Below, in pieces: positions 26,287 through 35,134 of a DNA stretch of 64,000 nt. The DNA is from JADCRZ01 sp037718865. Its GTDB lineage: Bacteria; Bacteroidota; Bacteroidia; Chitinophagales; Chitinophagaceae. Every line of letters begins with the position of its first letter. The first letter of the stretch is position 1. Below the pieces are notes generated by a model that searched no databases, was not told where the DNA came from, and worked only from the letters and a program-made list of their open reading frames with translations. Both the position numbers and the translations under genes were made by a program. The stretch lies in NCBI GenBank assembly GCA_037718865.1, contig JBBJMP010000019.1, positions 1-64,000 on the forward strand, read 5' to 3'.

Positions 26287-29200
26287 TTATTTCTTGACAA
26301 TCTTAAGCGTGGAAACTGCTTTGCCTTGCTTATCTACAATGCTGATGTAATAAACACCGCTAGCCTGGTCAGCCAAACTGTAACTTAATTTGCTGTTTCC
26401 TTCGTTTAGCCATACCTGTTGTTGTTTGATCAGGGCCCCTGCAGCACTAAGCAACCGGATCATAAACTGTTTTCTAATTGAATTATTTTTTATGATCACT
26501 TGATAAGCACCATCTGTAATGTTTGGGTATACATGTACGGTTGTAATGTCTCTGTTTAAAATGTTAACCCGTTCTGTCGAGCTGTAAGAAAATTTCGCAT
26601 CATGGTCCACCTGCTTTAGGCGATAATAAGAGAGTCCGCTGTAGGGACTATTATCGTATAATTCATATCGTTGAAGCCCCGCGCAGGAAGAACATCCCGG
26701 TTTGCGGCCGATGGCTTCGAAGTGCACGCCGTCTTTGCTGCGCTCAACTTCAAAATAGGCATTGTTTGTCTCCGAAGCTGTGCTCCAGTTGATTTGTATA
26801 GCGGCTCCGTTGCTGATTGTTTTTGCGCTAAAACTAAGCAGGTCAACGGGCAGACTCCCTGATGGACCGTATTTGGCAATAAAGATGTCATTATAATTAT
26901 AGCCCGCAGTTAAGTTAGCGGTTCCGTTCCCTGGATCGAAGTCTACTGTGTCACCAAAAGAACCGGTAACATACACATTGCCCAAACCGTCTACAGCGAT
27001 AGCATGACCGCCATCGAAAAATACACCTCCTATTCCTTTGGCATATAGATAGTTGCCAGCAGCGTCGTATTTGGCAATAAAAATGTCACTAGTACCATGG
27101 CTGAATAAATGAGCGGTGCCGGCGCCGGGATCAAAATCGATTCTTCCTGTGAAAGAACCGGTGACAAGCATGTTGCCTGAACTGTCGAGATCAATTCCAT
27201 AAGCAAAACAATGCTCGGCGAAAACTCCGATGGTTTTGGTAAACACGTTATTGCCGGAAGCATCATACCTCGCGACAAAAATAATATCCCAGGTAATGCT
27301 GCCCGGACCTACATTCGTGGAACCGATAACATTGGCGTTGCCTGAACCGTCTACAGCAATTCTAAAAGCATATTGAGACCTGAAACCCGACGATGAACTG
27401 GATTTAGCATACCCATAGTTGCCGGAAGCATCATACCTGGCTACAAACATGCCACTTGTAGTTAAATTGGCAACGCCAGGTCCCGGATCAAAATCAGCGA
27501 TACCGGTAAAGAGACCGCAAACGTACATGTTTCCGGAGCCGTCTACAGCCAGGTCATTGCCCATATCTACACCCGGACCGCCCACGGAAATTCCGTCCAT
27601 AAATTCACCAAAAGCATTATACCTGACCACAAAAATGTCCAGGCTGCCTGCATTGGCCAGATTAGTGACGCCTGCACCTGGATCGAAATCTACCGTTCCG
27701 CTAAAATAACCGGTAATATATACATTGCCCGATTCGGTAATAGTAATGCCATTGCCGGCATCATTACCTGTACTTCCGATTGCTTTGGCAAAAACATAGT
27801 TGCCGGAGGCGTCGTATTTTGCAAGAAAAATGTCGATACTTCCCGTACTGGTAAGATTGGATTCGCCAGCGCCAGGATCAAAATCTACGCTTCCAGAAAA
27901 ATAACCGGTAACATATACGTTGCCTGAACCGTCCACGGCAATGCTGTTAGCCATTTCTTCATTTATACTTCCGATGGCTATGGCATATCTATAATTTCCT
28001 GAAGCATCGTAACTGGCAATAAAAATATCACGGCTGCTGAACTTACTGGTTAAATTCGCTACACTATCGCCCGGATCAAAATCGGCTGTCCCGGCAAAAT
28101 AACCTGTAATATAAGTATTCCCCAATGCGTCAACAGCGATGCTTTTACCCAGGTCATCTATGTTGGTAACCGGATAATTACCTAATTGAATGGCATTTTT
28201 ATAATTCCCCTGACTGTTGAGACCGGAGATAAATGCGTCTGGTCCTGATCCTAAAATAGTCAGGTTTGCCACACCGGCGCCCGGATCGAAATCAACCGTA
28301 CCCCGGAATATTCCGGTAACATGTGTATTACCTAAACCATCGAGGGCGATGCCGTACGCTATTTCACTTTGCGGACTTCCAAATTGTTTAGCATATACAT
28401 AATCACCGGCAGCATCATATTTTGCCACAAAAATGTCATCACTTCCTGCGCTTACCAGATTAGTGACACCGGCTCCCGGATCAAAATCGGCAGTGCCCGT
28501 AAAATAGCCGGTAACGTACACATTAGCCAGGCCGTCCACGACAATGCCGGTAGGATAATCCGGCGTTGGGCCTCCGAGGGCTTTTGCGTAAATGTAGTTG
28601 CCCGAAAGGCTATACTTGGCTATAAAAATGTCTTCGCTGAAAGTACCGAACAAGTAGGTTATTTCAGAACCAGGGTCAACATCCATTCTTCCAACAAAGA
28701 CACCGGTAATGTACACGTTCCCGGAGTCGTCCAGGGCGATGCCCGTGCCGCGGTCAGAAGCAAAGCCTCCAATACTGTATGCATATACGTAATTACCCGA
28801 GGCATCATACCTGGCAATGAAAATGTCAGAGCCGAAAACACTGGTGACGTTTGCTTGTCCAGGGCCGGGGTCGAAATCAACTGTTCCGGAAAACTGACCA
28901 GTGACATACGCGTTACCGTTTCCATCAATAGTTAAGCCGTTGCCTATAGCGCTTATATTCCTGGCATAAACATAGTTGCCGGAAACGTCATATCGCGCAA
29001 TGAACATGTCCTGGATGTTTGCACTGGTTAAATTTTCAATGCCGGAACCCGGATCAAAATCCACTGTGCCTGTAAATGCTCCTGAAACATAAACGTCACC
29101 TGAATTGTCCACACTAACACCATTACTTAAATCGTTCCCTGCACCTCCCATAGACTTTGCGTACACATAATTACCGGAAACGTCATACCTGGCAACAAAA

Positions 29201-29670
29201 ATATCCTGACTACCTGCACTGATTAAATTCGAAACGCCGGCGCCCGGATCAAAATCAGCGATGCCGGTAAAACTACCCGTAACGAAAATATGCCCCGCGC
29301 CGTCAACCCCGATATCATAGCCCATGTCATTTCCTGAACTCCCTATGGCTTTGGCAAAAAGATAATTGCTTAAAGCGTCGTACTTAGCTATAAAAATGTC
29401 CTGGCTTCCAGTGCTGGTTTTATTTGCACTACCTGCACCGGGATCAAAATCAACAGTACCGGTAAAATACCCGGTAACATAGGTGTTACCCGATGCATCA
29501 GCTTCAATACTTCTACTTGTAACAGTACCTGTAAAAGAGGAACTTAGAAACCCTTTTGCGTAGATTAAATCCTGCGCTGATAATGATGAGCTTAAACTAA
29601 GAAAACAAAGCAGCCACACAAGGCAGAAGAATGCTTTTTTTGAAACCTGAAGGGATAATACGTGTTTCAT
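26287..29670 (-). CDS. SBBP-repeat protein with T9SS sorting domain (array copy 2)
   Basis: A 1,127-residue paralogue with a signal peptide ending LSAQ, 14 SBBP repeats split 7+7 by LGNYPVTNIDDLGKSIAVD, then PVDLLSFSAKT, the paired-Cys phrase PGCSSC and a type A sorting domain ending STLKIVKK. Unit 5 has DVDPG and unit 12 has a diverged NVGPG, while the others keep DFDPG. The start at 29670 directly precedes the signal peptide. It lies 37 bp upstream of copy 1, so both may share a transcript, while a terminator separates it from copy 3. T9SS components are not in this window. Confidence 0.85.
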   Translation of the reverse strand: MKHVLSLQVSKKAFFCLVWLLCFLSLSSSLSAQDLIYAKGFLSSSFTGTVTSRSIEADASGNTYVTGYFTGTVDFDPGAGSANKTSTGSQDIFIAKYDALSNYLFAKAIGSSGNDMGYDIGVDGAGHIFVTGSFTGIADFDPGAGVSNLISAGSQDIFVARYDVSGNYVYAKSMGGAGNDLSNGVSVDNSGDVYVSGAFTGTVDFDPGSGIENLTSANIQDMFIARYDVSGNYVYARNISAIGNGLTIDGNGNAYVTGQFSGTVDFDPGPGQANVTSVFGSDIFIARYDASGNYVYAYSIGGFASDRGTGIALDDSGNVYITGVFVGRMDVDPGSEITYLFGTFSEDIFIAKYSLSGNYIYAKALGGPTPDYPTGIVVDGLANVYVTGYFTGTADFDPGAGVTNLVSAGSDDIFVAKYDAAGDYVYAKQFGSPQSEIAYGIALDGLGNTHVTGIFRGTVDFDPGAGVANLTILGSGPDAFISGLNSQGNYKNAIQLGNYPVTNIDDLGKSIAVDALGNTYITGYFAGTADFDPGDSVANLTSKFSSRDIFIASYDASGNYRYAIAIGSINEEMANSIAVDGSGNVYVTGYFSGSVDFDPGAGESNLTSTGSIDIFLAKYDASGNYVFAKAIGSTGNDAGNGITITESGNVYITGYFSGTVDFDPGAGVTNLANAGSLDIFVVRYNAFGEFMDGISVGGPGVDMGNDLAVDGSGNMYVCGLFTGIADFDPGPGVANLTTSGMFVARYDASGNYGYAKSSSSSGFRSQYAFRIAVDGSGNANVIGSTNVGPGSITWDIIFVARYDASGNNVFTKTIGVFAEHCFAYGIDLDSSGNMLVTGSFTGRIDFDPGAGTAHLFSHGTSDIFIAKYDAAGNYLYAKGIGGVFFDGGHAIAVDGLGNVYVTGSFGDTVDFDPGNGTANLTAGYNYNDIFIAKYGPSGSLPVDLLSFSAKTISNGAAIQINWSTASETNNAYFEVERSKDGVHFEAIGRKPGCSSCAGLQRYELYDNSPYSGLSYYRLKQVDHDAKFSYSSTERVNILNRDITTVHVYPNITDGAYQVIIKNNSIRKQFMIRLLSAAGALIKQQQVWLNEGNSKLSYSLADQASGVYYISIVDKQGKAVSTLKIVKK

Positions 29671-29752
29671 ACTTGCGATTTAAGAGCGTTCTGATTATCA
29701 AGTTACTAATAATTTGAATCGAATTATACACTGCACAGCCAAACGCCAAACA

Positions 29753-29778
29753 CAAAACCCTGCACCTGCAGGGTTTTG
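29753..29778 (-). terminator. perfect hairpin between SBBP copies 3 and 2
   Basis: CAAAACCCTGC and GCAGGGTTTTG form an 11-bp perfect stem with loop ACCT. It lies 33 bp beyond the stop of copy 3. The T-rich 3' arm on the minus strand supports termination, so copy 3 is likely a separate transcript. Confidence 0.65.
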
Positions 29779-29810
29779 TTGATACTCATTGACTGAATAA
29801 GAAGTTATTG

Positions 29811-32800
29811 TTATTTTTTTATGACCCTGACCGTAATACTTATTTTGCCTTGGTTATCCGTCACGCTGAAGTAGTAAACGCCCTTCGCCTGATCTGACAA
29901 ACTATAATCGAACCTGTTGTTTCCTGCGTTTAACCATACCTGTTGTTGTTTTACCAACCTTCCACCTGCATCCAGCAAACGCACCACCACCTGTTTTTTA
30001 TCAAGGGTATTTATCATTAGTTCACAGGCACCAGTGGTTATGTTTGGATATACACGTACGCTTGTATTTGCACCTGATGAAATATTTACAACTACTGTAG
30101 GGCTGTAAAAAAATGTAAGATCAAGGTCTACCTGCCTTAAGCGATAGTATGAAAGGCCGGTATATGGATTATTATCAAACAATTCATATTGCTGAGAACC
30201 AGGGCAGGTATTGCAGCCCGGCCTTCGACCGACGGTCGTAAACTGCACCCCGTTTATACTGCGCTCGACCTCAAAGAATGCATTGTTTGCTTCAGAAGCA
30301 GTGCTCCAATTAACCTGTACGGCATCCCCGCCCCTTACTGCCTTTGCATCGAAGCTGATCAGTTCCACCGGCAGGCCGCCTGACTGACTGTACCTGGCAA
30401 AATAAATATCATCGCCGTTAGAGGCCGTGATCATGGAATTGGGCGTATTTCCGCCCGGGTTGAAGTCCACCGTTTCAGCAAAAGAACCCGTAATATGCAG
30501 ATTGCCCGAACCGTCTACCGCAATGCCATAGCCATAGTCGCCATTTGTACCTCCAATAGCTTTTGCAGATACATAGTTGCCGGAAGCGTCATATTTCGCG
30601 ATAAAAATGTCGAAACTACCTGCACTGATCCGGCTGTCTATACCAGGCCCCGGATTAAAGTCAGCGGTATCCGAAAAGTAACCGTTTATATAGGTATTGT
30701 TCGAGCCGTCCAGCGCAACATTATTTCCATAATCATTGTCTTTACCTCCCGATGCTTTCGCATATACATAGTTGCCGGAAGCATCATACCTGGCAAGGAA
30801 AATATCAAGCCTGCCTGCACTGGTCAGCGTGGTTGTGGCGGTGCCCGGATCAAAATCGGCTGTGGCACTGAATGAACCGGTAACATACGCATTGCCTGAT
30901 CCATCAACAGCAATGCCGCTACCTAAATCCATACCGTTACCACCAATGGCCTTCGCATACACATAGTTGCCCAAAGCGTCATACTTCGCCATAAATATGT
31001 CTTCCATGCCTGCACTGGTTAAATTGGCTATTCCGGGGCTCGGGTCGAAATCCACCGTGCCATCAAAAAAACCGGTGATATAAGCATTGCCAAAACCGTC
31101 CACTGCAACGTCGTTACCGTTGTCTAAATTGGCACCACCAATAGCCCTGGCATACACATAATTGCCGCCAGCGGCATATTTCGCAACAAATATGTCGAAG
31201 CTGCCAGGCACGCTAACCAGGTTCGCTATACCAGGACCAGGATCGAAATCGGCCGTTCCGGCAAAGAAACCGGTAATATATACATTACCTGAACCATCTG
31301 CAACAATGCTACTGCCCTGTTCATAATTTTCACCGCCCAGCGCTTTCGCGTAAACATAATTTCCCGAAGCGTCGTAACTGGCTAGAAATATGTCTTCGTT
31401 TCCTAAGATACTGGTTAGATTACCTATACCAGGACCAGGATCAAAATCTACTGTTCCTGCAAAACTACCGGTAAGGTACACACTACCGGAGCCGTCTACA
31501 GCAATGCCATAGGCGGCATCCGCACTGAAACTTCCCATCGCTTTAGCATATATATAATTTCCCGAAGCGTCATATTTGGCTAAAAAGATGTCATTGGCTC
31601 CGGCACTGGTCAGGTTGGCTGCACCGGTCCCTGGATCGAAATCTACTGTTCCATAAAAATATCCGGCAATATAGGTATTGCCCAAGGCGTCAACAACCAC
31701 ACTTCTGCCGGCGTCAGATAAGACAACATTCGGATAGCTCCCCAGTTTCCTGGCCCAAACATAATTGCCCGGGCTGTCAAGCCTGAGAACAAAAGCATTC
31801 GTTCCTGTTCCTGCAATACTCAGGTTTTCTATAGCAGCGCCCGGATCAAAGTCAGCCGTGCCCCGAAATGAACCGGTAGTATACGTGTTTCCTGAATTGT
31901 CTACGGCAATACCATAACCCTCATCACTGAATATACCTCCCAGCCTTTTTGCATAAACGTAGTTGCCAAAGATGTCGTATCTGGCAACAAACACATCATT
32001 GCCCCCCGCGCTGACGAGGTTGGCGATGCTACCGATGTCCGGATCGAAATCCGCGGTCATGTTAAAGTAACCGGTAACAGATGCATTTCCTGCAACATCC
32101 ACAGCAATGCTGTTACCAATATCGTTGCTTGTACCTCCTATCGCTTTTGCATATGAGTAAATACCGTTTGGGTCGTACCTGGCGACAAAAATGTCGTTGC
32201 TGCCATCGCCGTTCAATATGACTGAGCCGGAGCCCGGATCAAAATCTGCGGTGTCAACAAACGAGCCGGTGATATATGCATAGCCAATGATGTCGACAGC
32301 AATGCCGTTGGCGACATCAATACCTCTACCTCCCATGGCTAACGCGTATAGATAGTTGCCCGAAGTATCATACCTGGCGACAAATATGTCGAGATTGCCC
32401 GCACTGGTTCTATATTCAAAACCGGCCCCGGGATCAAAGTCTACAGTCCCGGTAAAATTACCGGTAACGTATACATTTCCCAGCCGATCAACGGCTATAC
32501 CATAACCGGCGTCAATTCCTGTGCTACCAAAAGCCCTGTTGTAAATATAATTCCCGGCAGAATCATACTTGGCAACAAAGAAGTCGGTGCTCCCTTCACT
32601 GTTCGTAAGAATTACTCCCGGCCCAGGATCAACATCCACTGTCCCGGTAAAAGAACCGGTCACGTGAACATTACCGGAGCTGTCAACGGCAATTCCGTAA
32701 CCGAAATCATTATTTGAACCTCCTACAGATTTCGCATAGATATATTTGCCTGAAGAATCATATTTAGCTACGAAAATATCATAACTGCCGGCACTGTTTA

Positions 32801-33248
32801 AATTGGCTATGCCAGCACCCGGGTCAAAATCAGCAGTGCCAACAAAATAACCGGTAACATAAATATTGTTCATTCGGTCAATAGCGATCCCATATCCGTC
32901 GTCACTACCTGTACCTGCTATCGATTTTGCAAAAACGTAACCGCCCGAAGCGTTATATTTGGCAATAAATATCTCATTACTGCCGGCACTGGTCAGATTT
33001 GCCGTGTCTACGCCTGGATCAAAATCGGCGGTGCCTGTGAAATTCCCGGTAACGTAAGTATTGCCCAGTTTATCTACCTGGATGCTCCTGCTTAACACCG
33101 TACCTGCCAAAGGAAGTACATTTGGAAGGCCTTTTGCATAAACAAGATTTTGAGCTTGTAGCGATGAGACTGTCATAAAAAAACAAAGCAGCCACAGGCA
33201 GGAGCTGAGTGCTTTTGTTGATACTTCGGATAAGAGCTGGTACTTCAT
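29811..33248 (-). CDS. SBBP-repeat protein with T9SS sorting domain (array copy 3)
   Basis: A 1,145-residue paralogue starting at 33248 (MKYQLLSEVSTKAL); a second in-frame ATG seven codons upstream is less likely. The signal peptide ends LQAQ. There are 14 SBBP repeats split 7+7 by LGSYPNVVLSDAGRSVVVD, with DFDPG mostly conserved (DVDPG in unit 3, DFNPG in units 13 and 14). Then come PVELISFDAKA, the paired-Cys phrase PGCNTC and a type A sorting domain ending ITVRVIKK. It shows the same architecture as copies 1 and 2, and is the first gene of the array in the direction of transcription. A decayed repeat lies about 110 bp upstream of its start. Confidence 0.85.
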   Translation of the reverse strand: MKYQLLSEVSTKALSSCLWLLCFFMTVSSLQAQNLVYAKGLPNVLPLAGTVLSRSIQVDKLGNTYVTGNFTGTADFDPGVDTANLTSAGSNEIFIAKYNASGGYVFAKSIAGTGSDDGYGIAIDRMNNIYVTGYFVGTADFDPGAGIANLNSAGSYDIFVAKYDSSGKYIYAKSVGGSNNDFGYGIAVDSSGNVHVTGSFTGTVDVDPGPGVILTNSEGSTDFFVAKYDSAGNYIYNRAFGSTGIDAGYGIAVDRLGNVYVTGNFTGTVDFDPGAGFEYRTSAGNLDIFVARYDTSGNYLYALAMGGRGIDVANGIAVDIIGYAYITGSFVDTADFDPGSGSVILNGDGSNDIFVARYDPNGIYSYAKAIGGTSNDIGNSIAVDVAGNASVTGYFNMTADFDPDIGSIANLVSAGGNDVFVARYDIFGNYVYAKRLGGIFSDEGYGIAVDNSGNTYTTGSFRGTADFDPGAAIENLSIAGTGTNAFVLRLDSPGNYVWARKLGSYPNVVLSDAGRSVVVDALGNTYIAGYFYGTVDFDPGTGAANLTSAGANDIFLAKYDASGNYIYAKAMGSFSADAAYGIAVDGSGSVYLTGSFAGTVDFDPGPGIGNLTSILGNEDIFLASYDASGNYVYAKALGGENYEQGSSIVADGSGNVYITGFFAGTADFDPGPGIANLVSVPGSFDIFVAKYAAGGNYVYARAIGGANLDNGNDVAVDGFGNAYITGFFDGTVDFDPSPGIANLTSAGMEDIFMAKYDALGNYVYAKAIGGNGMDLGSGIAVDGSGNAYVTGSFSATADFDPGTATTTLTSAGRLDIFLARYDASGNYVYAKASGGKDNDYGNNVALDGSNNTYINGYFSDTADFNPGPGIDSRISAGSFDIFIAKYDASGNYVSAKAIGGTNGDYGYGIAVDGSGNLHITGSFAETVDFNPGGNTPNSMITASNGDDIYFARYSQSGGLPVELISFDAKAVRGGDAVQVNWSTASEANNAFFEVERSINGVQFTTVGRRPGCNTCPGSQQYELFDNNPYTGLSYYRLRQVDLDLTFFYSPTVVVNISSGANTSVRVYPNITTGACELMINTLDKKQVVVRLLDAGGRLVKQQQVWLNAGNNRFDYSLSDQAKGVYYFSVTDNQGKISITVRVIKK

Positions 33249-33359
33249 AATGCAATTAGGATAAATCATTACCGGTCTTAAGATACGAAGGAATGTTGAG
33301 TATGTTAATCAGGTGAAATAAATTAATTACCACTGTTTCAGACAGCGGAAAAACAAGAT

Positions 33360-33450
33360 CCGGTTTCCCGTGACAGACCTATCGCCGGATCTAAGTCCAC
33401 TGTTCCCGCAAGATGCCGGTAATGTAAACGCTACCGTGTTGGAGCCTGGA
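33360..33450 (-). pseudogene. degenerate SBBP repeat upstream of the array
   Basis: Read on the minus strand, this non-coding segment contains ITGIL followed, after a one-base frame change, by AGTVDLDPAIGL. That matches the ITGxFxGTVDFDPGxG core of the SBBP repeats in the three genes to the left. Neither frame is long or has a start. It is best read as the remnant of another repeat or another array member. The rest of 33249-33555 shows nothing recognisable. Confidence 0.6.
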
Positions 33451-33558
33451 AAGAACATAAAGGTACAAAGTCAGCGACTTTGTACAGCGGGCGTTCATTG
33501 CATCTTATACATTAATTATTTTTTTGAACATATATTCGCCTATACAATTTGATCTATG

Positions 33559-34572
33559 ATGATTGATTTCCGTTCCGATACTTTTACTAAACCAACCCCC
33601 GGCATGTTAACAGCTATGATGGAGGCGGAGGTGGGCGATGATGTATTTCGTGAAGATCCGTCAGTGAACAGGCTGGAGCAAAAGGCTGCAGCATTGTTTG
33701 GAAAGGAAGCAGCGTTGTACTGCCCTACCGGAACCATGAGCAACCAGATTGCCATCAAATGTCATACTCAGCCTGGCGATGAAGTGATCTGTGAAAAGAA
33801 TGCCCATGTATATATTTATGAAGGCGGAGGTATTGCTTTCAATTCGGGGTCGCAGGTAAAAGCGCTTGATGGAGACCGTGGCAGAATAAGTGCGGAACAA
33901 GTAGTGGCTGCCATCAATGCCGATGATGTACATAAAGCACGAACTTCTTTAGTTTGCCTTGAAAACACGTCTAACCGCGGGGGTGGAAGCTGTTATGATT
34001 TAAATGAAATAAAAAAGATAAGAGAGGTGTGTGCCGAACACGGGCTGCCTTTACACCTTGATGGTGCAAGATTGTTCAATGCGCTGGTAGCAAAAGCAGA
34101 AGATGCTGCCGAATATGGAAAACTGTTTGATTCATTATCCGTATGTCTGAACAAGGCTTTGGGTTGTCCGATTGGAAGCCTTTTGTGTGGCAGTGCCGAA
34201 CTCATTAAGCATGCCCGCAGGATTCGCAAAGTATTCGGAGGCGGAATGCGACAGGCGGGATATATGGCAGCAGCAGGAATATATGCGTTAAATCATCATA
34301 TTGACCGGCTTGCCACCGATCATATTCATGCCAAACAAATTGCAGAAGTCTTATGCAGGCAATCTTTCACCGGTGATATGTTGCCGGTCGAAACCAACAT
34401 CATCATCTTTAAGGTCAAAGATCCTTTAACAGCCAAAACCTTCTCAGCAGCTTTGAAGCAGCACGGTATCCTGGTCCATCCCATAGCCGTTAACCAGGTC
34501 AGGATGGTTACCCACTTAGACATCAGTGAGGAAATGGTAAACATTACAATGGATACTTTAAGCCGGTTATAA
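33559..34572 (+). CDS. ltaE: low-specificity L-threonine aldolase
   Basis: A 337-residue PLP enzyme of fold type I. MIDFRSDTFTKP at the N-terminus, GDDVFREDPSVNRLE, YCPTGTMSNQIA, HLDGARLFNA and the PLP lysine in CLNKALGCPIGS (about residue 196) are all typical of threonine aldolases. It cleaves threonine or allo-threonine to glycine and acetaldehyde. The ATG one codon upstream (33556) is equally possible. The gene appears monocistronic. Confidence 0.9.
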   Translation: MIDFRSDTFTKPTPGMLTAMMEAEVGDDVFREDPSVNRLEQKAAALFGKEAALYCPTGTMSNQIAIKCHTQPGDEVICEKNAHVYIYEGGGIAFNSGSQVKALDGDRGRISAEQVVAAINADDVHKARTSLVCLENTSNRGGGSCYDLNEIKKIREVCAEHGLPLHLDGARLFNALVAKAEDAAEYGKLFDSLSVCLNKALGCPIGSLLCGSAELIKHARRIRKVFGGGMRQAGYMAAAGIYALNHHIDRLATDHIHAKQIAEVLCRQSFTGDMLPVETNIIIFKVKDPLTAKTFSAALKQHGILVHPIAVNQVRMVTHLDISEEMVNITMDTLSRL

Positions 34573-35134
34573 GCCTGTAAGGGCATACCAAGCCCTAAGT
34601 GCAGGACGGCAATAGAAATTTTTTAACAGGAAGACAGAATGAATAGCTTTTCCCTTTAGTCACAAGCTTCAATCTGATTTAAAAAAACACATGAATACTG
34701 TTCCCTTGTCTGGTAAACAGCAGGGAATTGTCAGGATACCTTTGGTAAAGTTTTAGTTTTCAAGACCGGATTAATTTTTACAGGATTGTGTATATTGGAT
34801 TTCGAAACGGGGCATCTTAACGTGCAGTTACAGCAAAATTCCTAAGCTTCAACTGGTAAAGGCAAGCAAATTAAAACGGTCAGGTTTCTGGAATGAAATG
34901 GGGTTCTTATGGGGCAACGGCATATTAGTAAGGTCTGCTGTAATTGTACCTGCTACGAAAGTATCCAAGAATAGTTAAATGAAAAAAATTTTTTATATTT
35001 TTTTGTTATATCTATAGGTTACCACTTACCCAGCCTCCGGTCAGGCCATTTTAATGGTTCAAGGAGAAATGCAAAAGATAATTATATGAAATGTGTTAAC
35101 CTTGCTACTTTTACGACAATTAAATGACTACAGT
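34573..35134. other. 562-bp intergenic region before pgi
   Basis: No complete gene is seen. A weak hairpin (AGGGC and GCCCT, about 34582-34596) follows the aldolase gene. The middle is AT-rich with no repeat or RNA I can name. The right part holds the broken signal-peptide frame listed separately and the pgi leader. Confidence 0.5.
34979..35089 (+). pseudogene. possible remnant of a secreted-protein start
   Basis: ATG at 34979 opens MKKIFYIFLLYL, then an in-frame TAG, then VTTYPASGQAIL in the same frame, ending at a TGA at 35087-35089. Ignoring the TAG, this reads as a signal peptide with a plausible cleavage region (ASGQA) but no mature protein. It may be the start of a decayed exported protein, or chance. 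Confidence 0.3.

Noticed and set aside
22857..33248. Plus-strand open frames of 60-190 codons opposite the SBBP genes
   Set aside because: They recur at the same place in each repeat as the antisense of the DFDPG/GNVYVTG codons and have no starts, signals or family features; they are shadows of the repeat code.
33540..33559. TACAATTTG as a promoter of the threonine aldolase gene
   Set aside because: It has a 3-base rather than 2-base gap and lies only a few bases before the ATG, so it would need a leaderless transcript; not strong enough to list.
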